A stretch of 64,000 bases of DNA from Novosphingobium sp. Leaf2 (GTDB lineage Bacteria > Pseudomonadota > Alphaproteobacteria > Sphingomonadales > Sphingomonadaceae). Numbering within the stretch: the stretch's first letter is position 1; each line of letters begins with the position of its first letter. Below the pieces are notes generated by a model. It worked only from the letters and a program-made list of their open reading frames with translations. It was not told where the DNA came from and did not search any database. Made by a program: the position numbers and the translations under genes. Positions 26,642 through 35,924 of the stretch are shown here, piece by piece. Location of the stretch: contig NZ_LMJY01000017.1 in the NCBI RefSeq assembly GCF_001421325.1, positions 1-64,000 on the forward strand. The letters are read 5' to 3'.

Positions 26642-29542
26642 TCAGTACCGAACCCGCGCACCGAAGCGGAATCGTCTACCGGCAACATCGTAATAGCTGG
26701 CAGCGGTTCCACGATTGAAATACTGATACGGAATTTCGCTTGGCGGATCAGTGTTGAAGACGTTGTCGATACCACCGAAGAACTGAAACTGTCCCCGGGT
26801 CGATGTCGGCACCGTCCACTCGGCCGAAAGGTTCAGATAGGCAATGGCCGGAACCTTGTTGGGTCCCACTAACTTCCCCGCCGGGGCGAATTTATCGAGG
26901 ACGGAACTGCCGGTATACCGGATATTCGCCAGGATGTTCAAATGGTTCACGTTGTAGTTGACATTGGCAGACCCCGTCCAATGCGGCGTGTCATCGCCGG
27001 GGAAAAAGAATCCTCCGCTGATTTCACCGGCACGATTGAAGGTTCCGAGGGCGTCACTTGTAGTGAACTTATCGACGTAGGTGGCATAGGTGCTCAGGTC
27101 AAACCGACCCCCTAAAGCCCAAAAACCGTAAGCCAATTCAAAGTCCAACCCGCTCGTGCGAATGCTGTTCAGATTCGCTGGCGAACTGTCGATAAGCGGA
27201 ACACCGTTGACGACGCTGATTCGTGAACAATAGTCCGCCAGACCTTGCTGTTGACAGCCGTTGATGAGCGCTTGCGAGGCCACCGTCGCGATCGCTCCCC
27301 GCAACCGAATGTCGTAATAGTCGACACTGAAACGGAAACCGCGCAGAAAGGTAGGCGAGAGGACAAATCCGAAGCTCAGCGTGTCGGCCCGCTCCGGTTT
27401 CAGGTTCGGATTGCCGGTCGTCCTAGTATTCGCCAACGTCGAAACGCCGTTGTAGATGACGGCGTTCTGGGACGTCGTAAGCGGCTGGAAAAGCTCGGAC
27501 AGGTTCGGTGCCCGGATGTCGCGCGAGCGCGTGCCACGGAAACGTAGGCTGTCGTTCACTTCCCAGGTCAGACCGCCCTTCCATGTGGTGACGTTGCCCG
27601 CCTGCGAGTAGTGCGTCTGTCGTACGGCACCGTTCGCCTCGAGGCTTTGAAAGAATGGGACGTCCCGCAGAAGGGGAACACCGACTTCGCCATAGCCTTC
27701 GTAAACGGTGGTGGATCCGGCGATCGGTTGGGTGTTCCCGAGATTGAACGCGCGTGCCAACGAGCCCGCATCGACAGTGACGTCCTGACTGTCGCGCCGA
27801 TACTCGGCTCCGACCGCTACCGACACCTCACCCGCCCAGGTCGCGAACGGACTGCCAGCGATGTTGGCAGCCGCCGAAGTTCGCTCGGTGATTTGACTGA
27901 CGTGCTGCGTGCCGACAAGCCAGGCTTGTTGGGCGGCCGTCAGGGACGGATTTTCGCCAAAGATGTTGAATGGGGCGCATCCGGGCGATGTTACCGTCAC
28001 CTGATTGACGCGGCAGACAATTTGCCCAGCTGAATTGGTCACCGCATCGATGGCGTTCAGGAATCGGCGGGTTCCGGCGGGATCACCGGGCAGGGCGCCA
28101 TCGATCCGCGTGGTCAAGTCGTAGTCGATCTTGTTACGACCGTAGCCAACATAGGCGTCGTACTTCCAGCCGCCTCCCAGCGCACCGTCTACTCCAACGC
28201 TGCCGCGCCACAAGGTGTTGTTGTCGGAATAGACATAAGGACCGAGATCGCGGGAGATTCGACCCACGGTAATGGTGCTGACGCCGGCCGTTGCCATCTG
28301 CGCTCGCACCGACTGCGGCAGAAACGCGTTGTCGCTCCGGATCGAGAGTGCGGCGTCGCGAGCGTACAGGAGCGTGTGAGGAGCGCCTGAATTGGCGTAG
28401 TTGACCGTCGCATGCAGGTTGAACGCGGGACTGAACTCATAGTCTACGCGGGCAAGTGCGGTGTACCGCTTGTAAGGCATGGAAATTTGCGCTGCGTCGT
28501 AATTGAAGCTGCGCGGATTTCCGCCACCTTGCTGGGTAGTGGATGAGGCATTGCCGAAGGTGTTACCATAGGTAAAGCTGTACGGCACGCTGCCTGGGCC
28601 AAACGCAGTGCCGCGAAGCGGGCCGCTGTTGATGATGCCGCCGTAAGTCTGATTGTTGATCTGGAGGTCGTTCACCAAATATTGAACGCCATTGGCACCG
28701 GCCACGATTCCGCCGGCGCGGCGCGACCAGTCGCGGGCCTCCAGAGTGCCTATCCCGGCGCTTTCCGCATAGTCGCCACCGAGCAACACATGCCCGCCCG
28801 TACCGAAGTTAAAGCCGCCGATAATACCGGCGCGATATGTCTGGTTATCGCCATACTGGGTGACGCCGGTTTGTCCTTCCGCCTGAAGACCGACGAACTT
28901 CTTCTTGAGGATGAGATTGACCACGCCAGCCACCGCATCGGAACCGTACGCAGCCGATGCCCCCCCCGTAACGACTTCGACGCGATCGAGCATGATCGAC
29001 GGAATGATGTTGAGATCAAGGGTGCCGGTCGTAGTCGTAGGCACGACTCGTTCGCTATCGATGAGCACAAGCGTGCGCGTAACGCCGAGACCGCGAAGGT
29101 TGACGAAGTTGCCGCCAGCCCCACCGCGGAAAGACGTGGCGGTTGACGTAGAGGACGTTGCCGACGAACGGACCGCCGGAATTTGATTGATGAATTCAGC
29201 GACATTGGACTGCCCTTGCCGCTCAAGCAGGGCCGAACCAAGGACGGTGGTCGGCGATGGTGCGGTGAAGCCTGTCGTTGAAAGGCGCGAACCGGTAACG
29301 ACGATATCGTCAGTACTGGCCGAGGAATCAGCGGTTGCGACATCGGCCGTGCTCGTTGCGGGCGCCTGCGCGGGCGGCAAGGTGCCGGGAACAGCGGCTG
29401 GGCTTTGAAGCGCAGGCTGTGCCGGTGCATTTTGCGCCTGGGCCTGGGCCTGGGCCTGGGCCATCATGGCTGTGGCGATCACAATCGCGCTGGCTGTGCG
29501 CTGAAGGGCTGCCGCGCCGAAAATCTTCATTGTGTGCTTCAT
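26642..29542 (-). CDS. TonB-dependent receptor of the island
   Basis: A 966-aa receptor from the ATG at 29542, chosen because GAGGAG lies 9-14 nt upstream (the frame extends to a TTG at 29608). The signal peptide ends in an alanine-glutamine repeat, then comes a low-complexity linker and a TonB-box-like DDIVVTGSRL. The plug contains NLRGLGVTRTLVLIDSERVV and VEVVTGGASAAYGSDAVAGV, and a long barrel ends in RVRY. The plug motif is that of the large sphingomonad/Xanthomonas-type receptors for oligomeric or aromatic ligands. It heads the minus arm, divergent from the dioxygenase arm, and probably brings the island's substrate through the outer membrane. Confidence 0.94.
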   Translation of the reverse strand: MKHTMKIFGAAALQRTASAIVIATAMMAQAQAQAQAQNAPAQPALQSPAAVPGTLPPAQAPATSTADVATADSSASTDDIVVTGSRLSTTGFTAPSPTTVLGSALLERQGQSNVAEFINQIPAVRSSATSSTSTATSFRGGAGGNFVNLRGLGVTRTLVLIDSERVVPTTTTGTLDLNIIPSIMLDRVEVVTGGASAAYGSDAVAGVVNLILKKKFVGLQAEGQTGVTQYGDNQTYRAGIIGGFNFGTGGHVLLGGDYAESAGIGTLEARDWSRRAGGIVAGANGVQYLVNDLQINNQTYGGIINSGPLRGTAFGPGSVPYSFTYGNTFGNASSTTQQGGGNPRSFNYDAAQISMPYKRYTALARVDYEFSPAFNLHATVNYANSGAPHTLLYARDAALSIRSDNAFLPQSVRAQMATAGVSTITVGRISRDLGPYVYSDNNTLWRGSVGVDGALGGGWKYDAYVGYGRNKIDYDLTTRIDGALPGDPAGTRRFLNAIDAVTNSAGQIVCRVNQVTVTSPGCAPFNIFGENPSLTAAQQAWLVGTQHVSQITERTSAAANIAGSPFATWAGEVSVAVGAEYRRDSQDVTVDAGSLARAFNLGNTQPIAGSTTVYEGYGEVGVPLLRDVPFFQSLEANGAVRQTHYSQAGNVTTWKGGLTWEVNDSLRFRGTRSRDIRAPNLSELFQPLTTSQNAVIYNGVSTLANTRTTGNPNLKPERADTLSFGFVLSPTFLRGFRFSVDYYDIRLRGAIATVASQALINGCQQQGLADYCSRISVVNGVPLIDSSPANLNSIRTSGLDFELAYGFWALGGRFDLSTYATYVDKFTTSDALGTFNRAGEISGGFFFPGDDTPHWTGSANVNYNVNHLNILANIRYTGSSVLDKFAPAGKLVGPNKVPAIAYLNLSAEWTVPTSTRGQFQFFGGIDNVFNTDPPSEIPYQYFNRGTAASYYDVAGRRFRFGARVRY
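29436..29462 (-). repeat. 6-bp tandem repeat in the receptor signal-peptide region
   Basis: The unit gcctgg is repeated four and a half times on the plus strand. On the coding strand it gives an Ala-Gln run just after the signal-peptide core (MAQAQAQAQAQ). Length changes would stay in frame. Confidence 0.85.
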
Positions 29543-29872
29543 GCTCTCGTCTCCTCGCTGTCGCGGCTCTTCTGGCTCGTTGACGTGATTTTGCCGTTTG
29601 AGTGACAAGTGTCAACCTTCAATTTATGTCATTCAACCGGTTGCGCTTATTTAAATGACAGGTTACGGTTATTAACACTCAAGCTCTGTCATCCATCCGA
29701 CGGGGAAATTGGAGAGGCGTGAGGTTTGGGATTGGAGGGCGTTGCCGTGTTGCTCGATCATCGTTGCAGGCTGTTCCGCGCCTTCTGAACCCTGTCGGGC
29801 GCACCCGGCAAGTTGCCTGAGAACAATGTTCATTCCCAATAGCTGAACGGCTTGCAACGCCGGTGGAGGATC
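29543..29872. promoter_or_regulatory. divergent control region of the two catabolic arms
   Basis: A 330-bp AT-rich region between divergent operons. Candidate operators are TGACA-AG-TGTCA (29603-29614), the perfect palindrome CAACCGGTTG (29634-29643), and TGTCATT (29627-29633) paired with AATGACA (29654-29660) around that palindrome. A further TGTCATCC lies near 29685. The recurring TGTCA/TGACA words suggest one dimeric regulator, perhaps the TetR protein encoded at 33872. Confidence 0.55.
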
Positions 29873-31324
29873 ATGCAGAATTACAAAACGCCCTTTCTCT
29901 GGATCGACGGCGAGCGGCTGGGTCCGGATCATCGTGCCACGATGCCGGTAGTGAACCCTTCGACGGGGGAGACGCTCGCCAAGCTGCCGCTGGCCGATGC
30001 GGAGGACCTCGACCGAGCCGTTGCCGCGGCGCAGCGAGGTTTTCATATCTGGCGCGCAACGTCCGCGTATGATCGGGCCAAGATCCTCCGGCGGGCCGCC
30101 GAACTTCTGCGCGAGCGCAGTGATGAGATCGCAGTTCAGATGACCCTGGAGCAGGGAAAGCCGCTCCACGAGGCCAAAGGCGAGATCGCCGGCACGCCCG
30201 ACTTCCTGGACTGGGACGCGGACGAAGGGCGGCGCATCTACGGGCGCCTGATCCCGTCGCGCGTACCCCATCAGCGACAGATGGTGATGAAGACGCCGAT
30301 CGGTCCGGTCGCGACCTTCACGCCGTGGAATTATCCGTTCATGATTCCGGTGCGCAAGATCTCGTCTGTCTTGGCCGCAGGCTGTTCGTGTATCATCAAG
30401 CCCGCCGAGGAAACGCCAAACTCGACGCTTGCGATCGCGGAGGCATTTGAGGATGCAGGCTTGCCGAAGGGCGTGCTCCAGGTGGTATTCGGCGTACCCG
30501 CCCAGGTTTCTCAGCACCTGCTGACGCACGCCGGGGTCAAGGGCTTTGCCTTCACTGGATCGACCGCGATCGGGGCCGATCTGGCGAGTCTTGCCGCACG
30601 GCAGGTCAAGCGATCGGTCATGGAACTCGGCGGTCATGCGCCGATCCTGATCTTCGACGATGCGGATATCGAGGATGTTGCGCAGCTGACCTACGCGCGC
30701 AAGTTCCGCAACGGCGGGCAGGGGTGCATTTCGCCGTCTCGGTTCTATGTGCAGGCGCGTAGCTACGACCGGTTCTGCGACCGGGTGGCCGAACTGGTCG
30801 GATCGATCAAGGTCGGCGACGGCTTTGCACCGGATACGCAGATGGGGCCGTTGGCGCATGAGCGCCGCGTGCCGTGGATCGAGGCGCTGATCGCCGACGC
30901 GGTGAGCAAGGGCGCCCGGCTGCTGTGCGGTGGAAAGCGTGTCGGTGAGATCGGCCACTTTATCACGCCGGCGGTCCTGGCCGACGTGCCTGATGATGCA
31001 AGGGTGATGCATGAGGAGCCATTCGGGCCGTTGATCGCCTTGAACAGCTTCACCGACACCGACGATGCGATCGCCAAGGCCAACGCCACCGAGTTCGGCC
31101 TCTCGGCCTATTGCTTCACCCGCGACAACGCGACCGCCATCCGCGTCGCCGATGAGATCGAGGCGGGCATGATCGGCATCAACAGCTTTGCGGTAGGCGC
31201 GCCTACCTCCATCGCTTCGCCCGAAACGCCGTTTGGGGGCATGAAGGCGTCGGGCTATGGTTCAGAGGGGGGCATCGAGGGTCTCGAACCCTATCTCGAC
31301 ACCAAGTTCGTCAGCCAGTTCTAG
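29873..31324 (+). CDS. aldehyde dehydrogenase family protein
   Basis: About 483 aa from the ATG at 29873, which follows GGAGG; a start seven codons upstream is less likely. The catalytic E251 (MELGGHAP) and C285 (NGGQGCISPSR) are present, as is the NAD-binding TGSTAIG block. Similarity in style is to succinate-semialdehyde or aryl-aldehyde dehydrogenases. It is the first gene of the plus arm, 13 bp before an amidohydrolase and upstream of a stilbene-cleaving-type oxygenase, so its likely substrate is an aldehyde made by that cleavage (FerD-like role). It is clearly distinct from the ligV product. Confidence 0.9.
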   Translation: MQNYKTPFLWIDGERLGPDHRATMPVVNPSTGETLAKLPLADAEDLDRAVAAAQRGFHIWRATSAYDRAKILRRAAELLRERSDEIAVQMTLEQGKPLHEAKGEIAGTPDFLDWDADEGRRIYGRLIPSRVPHQRQMVMKTPIGPVATFTPWNYPFMIPVRKISSVLAAGCSCIIKPAEETPNSTLAIAEAFEDAGLPKGVLQVVFGVPAQVSQHLLTHAGVKGFAFTGSTAIGADLASLAARQVKRSVMELGGHAPILIFDDADIEDVAQLTYARKFRNGGQGCISPSRFYVQARSYDRFCDRVAELVGSIKVGDGFAPDTQMGPLAHERRVPWIEALIADAVSKGARLLCGGKRVGEIGHFITPAVLADVPDDARVMHEEPFGPLIALNSFTDTDDAIAKANATEFGLSAYCFTRDNATAIRVADEIEAGMIGINSFAVGAPTSIASPETPFGGMKASGYGSEGGIEGLEPYLDTKFVSQF

Positions 31325-31337
31325 GGAGTAAGAGCCG

Positions 31338-32303
31338 GTGCGGATAGACGTTCACGGACACTATACGGCGCGACCCTTTTACGAGGCGCTGGAAGCCTTG
31401 CCGGGTGTGACGGTGGAGAGGCGCCCCGCCGGGGTTCACTTCCTGAAGCGCAACGGGTCGAACTGGCTGCCGTTCTGGGATCGGATGTTCGATCCCGACG
31501 ATCTGTTGCGCGATATGGACGCCAAGCAGATCGACCGGCGCATCCTGTCGCTCTCGACCCCCAGTGTCTATGAATTTTCACCGGAAGTTCGCATCGCGCT
31601 GTGTCGGGCGGAGAACGACCGGATCATCGCGCGGATTGCCGCCGATCCCGATCGGTTGAGCGCGGTTATCACTCTTCCGCTGCCCGACGTCGAAGCTGCC
31701 TTGGCGGAGCTGGAGCGGGTGCGGACGGCGCCTGGCGTCGTAGGGCTTTCGCTCGGTTCCAATCTCGATGGCGTCCCTCTTAGCGATATCCGCCTGGAAC
31801 CGCTCTGGGCGCGACTGAACGAGCTTCGTTTTCCGGTCGTCGAACACCCGATGGTCCCGACCTTCGCTGGCGCGATGGACGAGTTCGCCTTGGGTGTAAG
31901 GGTGGGCTTTCTCTACGACACCAGCCTGGCCATGGCACGTCTGATCTATGCTGGCGTCTTTGAGCGTTATCCGGACTTCCCGTTCGTGGTCGCGCATACC
32001 GGTGCGGCTTTTGTCGACCTGCTCGAACGACTCGACAACGGATATCGGAACTATGCCGATTGTCGCGCGCACATCACCCAGCTGCCCAGTAGTTTCGCCA
32101 AGCGTTTCTGGTACGATACATGCTCCTTCTACCCGCCGTTCATCGAGATGGTGGGCGGGATCGTCGGTTGGGACCGCATATTGTTCGGGACCGATTATCC
32201 GTTTGTCGACCTGGGTGCCGAGCACGTCGCGGGGTTGAACATCGATGATGCCACCCGCGCTGCGGTGCTGGGCGGCAATGCGCAAAAGCTTTGGGCGTTC
32301 TAG
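31338..32303 (+). CDS. amidohydrolase-family decarboxylase (ACMSD-like)
   Basis: A 321-aa protein with a GTG start preceded by GGGAG. It has the metal-binding residues of the amidohydrolase_2/ACMSD branch: H6-x-H8 (DVHGHY), H170 (VEHP), H220 (AHTGA) and D286 (FGTDYP). This branch contains non-oxidative decarboxylases of aromatic acids, such as ACMS, gamma-resorcylate and 5-carboxyvanillate decarboxylases, as well as some hydrolases. Its N-terminus is more like ACMSD than the LigW I remember. Placed between an aldehyde dehydrogenase and a stilbene-cleaving-type oxygenase, it may decarboxylate the acid made from one cleavage product. Confidence 0.85.
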   Translation: MRIDVHGHYTARPFYEALEALPGVTVERRPAGVHFLKRNGSNWLPFWDRMFDPDDLLRDMDAKQIDRRILSLSTPSVYEFSPEVRIALCRAENDRIIARIAADPDRLSAVITLPLPDVEAALAELERVRTAPGVVGLSLGSNLDGVPLSDIRLEPLWARLNELRFPVVEHPMVPTFAGAMDEFALGVRVGFLYDTSLAMARLIYAGVFERYPDFPFVVAHTGAAFVDLLERLDNGYRNYADCRAHITQLPSSFAKRFWYDTCSFYPPFIEMVGGIVGWDRILFGTDYPFVDLGAEHVAGLNIDDATRAAVLGGNAQKLWAF

Positions 32304-32321
32304 GCACAAGAGGAGGTCGTT

Positions 32322-33806
32322 ATGGCCACACTGTTTCCCAATGAGTTCGTCTATTCCGGTTTCATGAAGCCGAATCGGTTCGAAGGAGACATCTTCGAGC
32401 TGGAGGTCGAGGGCGAGGTCCCGGCCCATCTCGATGGTACCTTCTACCGCGTCGGTCCCGATCCTGCGTTTCCCGCCAAATCAGGCAAGGACATCGCCTT
32501 CAACGGCGACGGCATGGTCACCACCTTCACGTTTCGCGACGGCCATGTCGACTTCAAGTCGAAATACGCGTTGACCGATAAGCTTAAGCTGGAGCGTGCG
32601 GCACGCCGTTCTCTGTTCGGCGCCTACCGCAATCCCTTCGACGACGATCCTTCCGTCCAGGGTCAGATCCGTGGGACCGCCAACACCGGTATCCAGCTGC
32701 ACGGCGGTCGCCTGCTTGCAATGAAGGAGGACAGTCCGCCATTGGAGATGGACCCGATCACCCTCGATACGGTCGGCTACACCAATTTCAGCGGCAAGCT
32801 GATGTCGAAGACGTTTACCGCGCATCCCAAAGTCGACCCGAAGACGGGCGAGATGTTCGCGATAGGCTATGCCGCCAAGGGCGAAGCGACGCGCGACCTT
32901 GCCTATTATGTCATCAGTCCGGATGGCGAGATCATCCACGAGGCGTGGCTGGAGGCACCATATTCGGGAATGATCCACGAATTCGTCATCGGCGAGGATT
33001 ATGTCGCCTTTCCGCTGACCGCGGTAACCAGCGACATCGAGCGGCTCAAGAAGATGGACGTCCACTTCCGCTTCGACCCGTCGAAGGACAGCTATGTCGG
33101 CGTTTTGCCGCGTTATGGCCGCGGCGACGAGGTGCGCTGGTTCAGCGGGCCGAACCGCTTCGCCCAGCATTTCGCCAACGGCTTTCAGGAAGGCCGGCGG
33201 CTGCATTTGGATGCGCCAGTCGCGCACGGCAATGCCTTTCCCTTCTTTCCCGACATCAATGGCGCACCGTTCGATGAGGAGAAGTCGCTGTGCCGGCTGA
33301 CCCGCTGGACCGTCGATCTGGATGACAATGAGAGCAAGATCGTCGAGACGGTGCTGTCGCCGGCCACCGGCGAGTTCCCGATCGTCGACGACCGCTGGCA
33401 GGGGCGGGCGTATCGTACCCACTTCATGATGGTACAGACGCCGGGGCAGGCCTTCGCGCAGGGCAAGAAGATGATCTTCCGGACCATCGCGAAGATCGAC
33501 GTGACCAACGGCGAAACCATCTATCACACCGGCCCGGACGAGGTGATCTTTCAAGAGCCGATCTTCATCCCGCGGTCGCCAGCGGCGCCTGAAGCCGATG
33601 GCTATCTTGCCTTCCTCATCACTCACATCACGGGGCAGCAACTCTCCGAGCTGTGGCTGGTCGATACCGCGGACTTCGCAGCGCCGCCCATCGCGAAGGT
33701 CAAGCTGCCGATTCGGCTGCGTCCCGGCCTGCATGGCGAGTGGTATGAGCGCTCGTTCATCGAACAGCAGGTCCGGATTGGCCGGGCTCGCGCTGGTGAG
33801 CGCTAG
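32322..33806 (+). CDS. lignostilbene-type dioxygenase (carotenoid cleavage oxygenase family)
   Basis: A 494-aa non-heme iron dioxygenase. The four iron-binding histidines are H168 (TAHPK), H219 (MIHEF), H283 (AQHFANGF) and H471 (GLHGEW). Residues F60, Y102 and K135 sit at the positions I recall for the phenol-binding Phe/Tyr/Lys set of the stilbene-cleaving NOV1 (F59, Y101, K134, offset by one), which favours a 4-hydroxystilbene substrate over a carotenoid. A GAGGAGG ribosome-binding site precedes the ATG. The reaction would split the central double bond into two aryl aldehydes. It is followed 65 bp later by a TetR gene. Confidence 0.9.
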   Translation: MATLFPNEFVYSGFMKPNRFEGDIFELEVEGEVPAHLDGTFYRVGPDPAFPAKSGKDIAFNGDGMVTTFTFRDGHVDFKSKYALTDKLKLERAARRSLFGAYRNPFDDDPSVQGQIRGTANTGIQLHGGRLLAMKEDSPPLEMDPITLDTVGYTNFSGKLMSKTFTAHPKVDPKTGEMFAIGYAAKGEATRDLAYYVISPDGEIIHEAWLEAPYSGMIHEFVIGEDYVAFPLTAVTSDIERLKKMDVHFRFDPSKDSYVGVLPRYGRGDEVRWFSGPNRFAQHFANGFQEGRRLHLDAPVAHGNAFPFFPDINGAPFDEEKSLCRLTRWTVDLDDNESKIVETVLSPATGEFPIVDDRWQGRAYRTHFMMVQTPGQAFAQGKKMIFRTIAKIDVTNGETIYHTGPDEVIFQEPIFIPRSPAAPEADGYLAFLITHITGQQLSELWLVDTADFAAPPIAKVKLPIRLRPGLHGEWYERSFIEQQVRIGRARAGER

Positions 33807-33871
33807 CGGGATAGCCGTGCTTGAGCCATCGCGTATCGGCTTCTACACCGTTGTCGTGCGCTTAATGGGAA

Positions 33872-34483
33872 TTGAATTTGGCTGAACCTTCGACACCAGT
33901 TTCCGAGATACCGGATATGCGAGAGCGCATTCTGCAGGCGGCAGAAGACCTTTTGCGTCGGCATGGTCCCGCGAAGACCAAGGTCGTCGATGTGGCACGA
34001 CATCTGGGGATGAGCCACGCTAATGTGTACCGACATTTTAACAGCAAAGCTGACATTCAAGACCTAGTCGCCGCGCGCTGGCTGCGCGGCATCGCCGAAC
34101 CACTTTACAGGTTTGTATCACAGGATGGTTCGTCCGATACCCGTCTTCGCGGGTGGGTCCATGGGCTTATAGCAGTCAAGTTGGATAAACTGGCGAGTGA
34201 TCCGGAGTTGTTCGCTACCTACAATGCGTTGGCCGAAGCCTCCCGCGATGTGATCGCAGAGCACGTTTCGCATCTGCGCGAACAGGTTGCGGCTATTATC
34301 GCAGACGGCGTTAAGAGCGGTGAGTTCAAAGTGAATGACATATCACGTGCGGCTCGCGCGATTCATGAGGGGACGAGTCGCTTTCAGCACCCTTATTTTG
34401 TCACTCGCGGCGACGCTCGGCCCGACGGCGTCGAAGCGGTTATGGACTTGCTCATTGCGGGGTTGAAGTCCGGGGTGGTTTAA
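33872..34483 (+). CDS. TetR/AcrR family transcriptional regulator of the plus catabolic arm
   Basis: About 203 aa with TTG start candidates at 33872 and 33878 (GGGA upstream) and an internal ATG at 33917. The TetR helix-turn-helix spans residues 16-62 (KVVDVARHLGMSHANVYRHF). The C-terminal part resembles the TetR_C domain seen in regulators of small aromatic or fatty-acid signals. It is last in the aldehyde dehydrogenase-amidohydrolase-dioxygenase run and is the only intact regulator inside the island besides the antitoxin. It is the best candidate to bind the palindromes at 29600-29660. Confidence 0.88.
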   Translation: MNLAEPSTPVSEIPDMRERILQAAEDLLRRHGPAKTKVVDVARHLGMSHANVYRHFNSKADIQDLVAARWLRGIAEPLYRFVSQDGSSDTRLRGWVHGLIAVKLDKLASDPELFATYNALAEASRDVIAEHVSHLREQVAAIIADGVKSGEFKVNDISRAARAIHEGTSRFQHPYFVTRGDARPDGVEAVMDLLIAGLKSGVV

Positions 34484-34720
34484 AGTTGACGTTCTCCCTG
34501 TCTTTTCATCCAGGAAGCTGTGCTGGCGCAGGGCGATAGCGGATGCGCCACGCGAACGACGCGCCTAGAACGGCCATGCGCTCCCAATCCCGCTTCAATG
34601 TTCGATGCGTCGCGGTCCGGATGGGGAGGACTATCGCCATCGCCACCCGGACAGCCTGTATCCGATCTGCTGGCACTACCACTATGCTATCCACATCCGC
34701 GCCGTTCGTGAGGGGCGTAT

Positions 34721-35563
34721 TCAGGCCATAGCTCCGAACAATCCGGGAAACCGGGACGGGCAGGGCAGAGCGTCTGCAAATTGCTGCTTAACGTCCGACT
34801 GCAAGTTAAGATGGAAGCGTGTCCCCGCAACCATTTTCGACGACACTCCTAGCCCCGCAGCTCCCGCTGTGGGGCTGTCGTCGTTTCTGCGACCTGCACT
34901 TGCGCCCAGCCATTGCAGGATCGCGCCGAACTCGCCGTGCAGCATGATGTTGACCTCGCCGCGCTTCGCGCCCGGCGTCAGAGTCACGCGCTCGATCAGC
35001 GAGCGGATCGCCTCTGCAGCTTCGTCGCGATCTTCCGGAAGGTTGAGTGCCTCGGCCAGCCGTTCGACCTTCTTTGCGTATATACCGGCGATGTTCGGAT
35101 GGATATCGGGCGTATCTGCCGGCATCTCTGCCATCGCTGCCTTCATAGTCTTCTCGTTCGCTTCGAGGTGGAGCAGCCGATCCATCAGTGTCTCGCTATA
35201 GCGCCCGTTCTCGATCGCATCGACGATGTCCGCTTTGGCGCGCGCGATCTTCGCGAGCGTGGCGACCGCTGCACCCTGCGCCGCGCGGCGCTCGTGGTTC
35301 AGGCGGTTCGTCTCCTCGACATAGCCGCGGATCGCTTCGTCGACCATGTTCGGCGCCATCAACCGATCCTTCAGGCCATCGACGACGCGCTCTTCCACCG
35401 CGATACGCGTGATGGTGTGGCCGTTGTCGCAGGCGCGGGTGTCGTTGTGGGTCGAGCAGGCGAACCTGCCCTGACCGCGCAGCGTATAGGGGCCATCGCA
35501 GACGTCGCAGTGGAGCAGGTGTGAATAAGCATCGAAGCCGGATCCCATCTGTTTGCAACACAA
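34721..35563 (-). pseudogene. C-terminal fragment of a large serine recombinase
   Basis: A 280-codon frame that contains only the recombinase zinc-ribbon (LLHCDVCDGPYTLRGQGRFA, then STHNDTRACDNG) and the following coiled coil (NRLNHERRAAQGAAVATLAK). The N-terminal resolvase domain with the catalytic serine and the recombinase domain are missing, since the frame upstream is short and unrelated. It is a relic of another element. The roughly 240 bp between it and the TetR gene hold nothing I can recognise. Confidence 0.75.
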
Positions 35564-35924
35564 ACACTTGAAAACGCGAATGAGTACAACTTTTTCGGGG
35601 GTCCCAATCGGCGCCGATCGCGACCCCTCTAAGGTCTCAGTTTTGTTCGCTTTTACAATGCCCTATTTGGATTCTGGCGGAGTCACGCTTCGACACCTAT
35701 CCACAATCCGGAGTTCCGGGGAGGTCACGGCGATGCAGTCTGAACCGCAGTCCGACTCGATGGGCCGCCTGACGAACGATCCGCTCGGGCTTGGTGTTTG
35801 TTTCCCGGACCTTTTGCCATCACCCGGCTGCGGGCCGTAACCGTCAGCCGATCCATCCGTGGTCCTCTCGATATTGAGCGTGATGCTCACAACGTGCGGC
35901 CATGCATTTCATGTGCAACTGGCG
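35564..35924. other. noncoding stretch between recombinase relic and antitoxin
   Basis: A 361-bp stretch with short frames on both strands and no family resemblance. It may include the scar left when the 5' part of the recombinase was lost. Confidence 0.4.
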
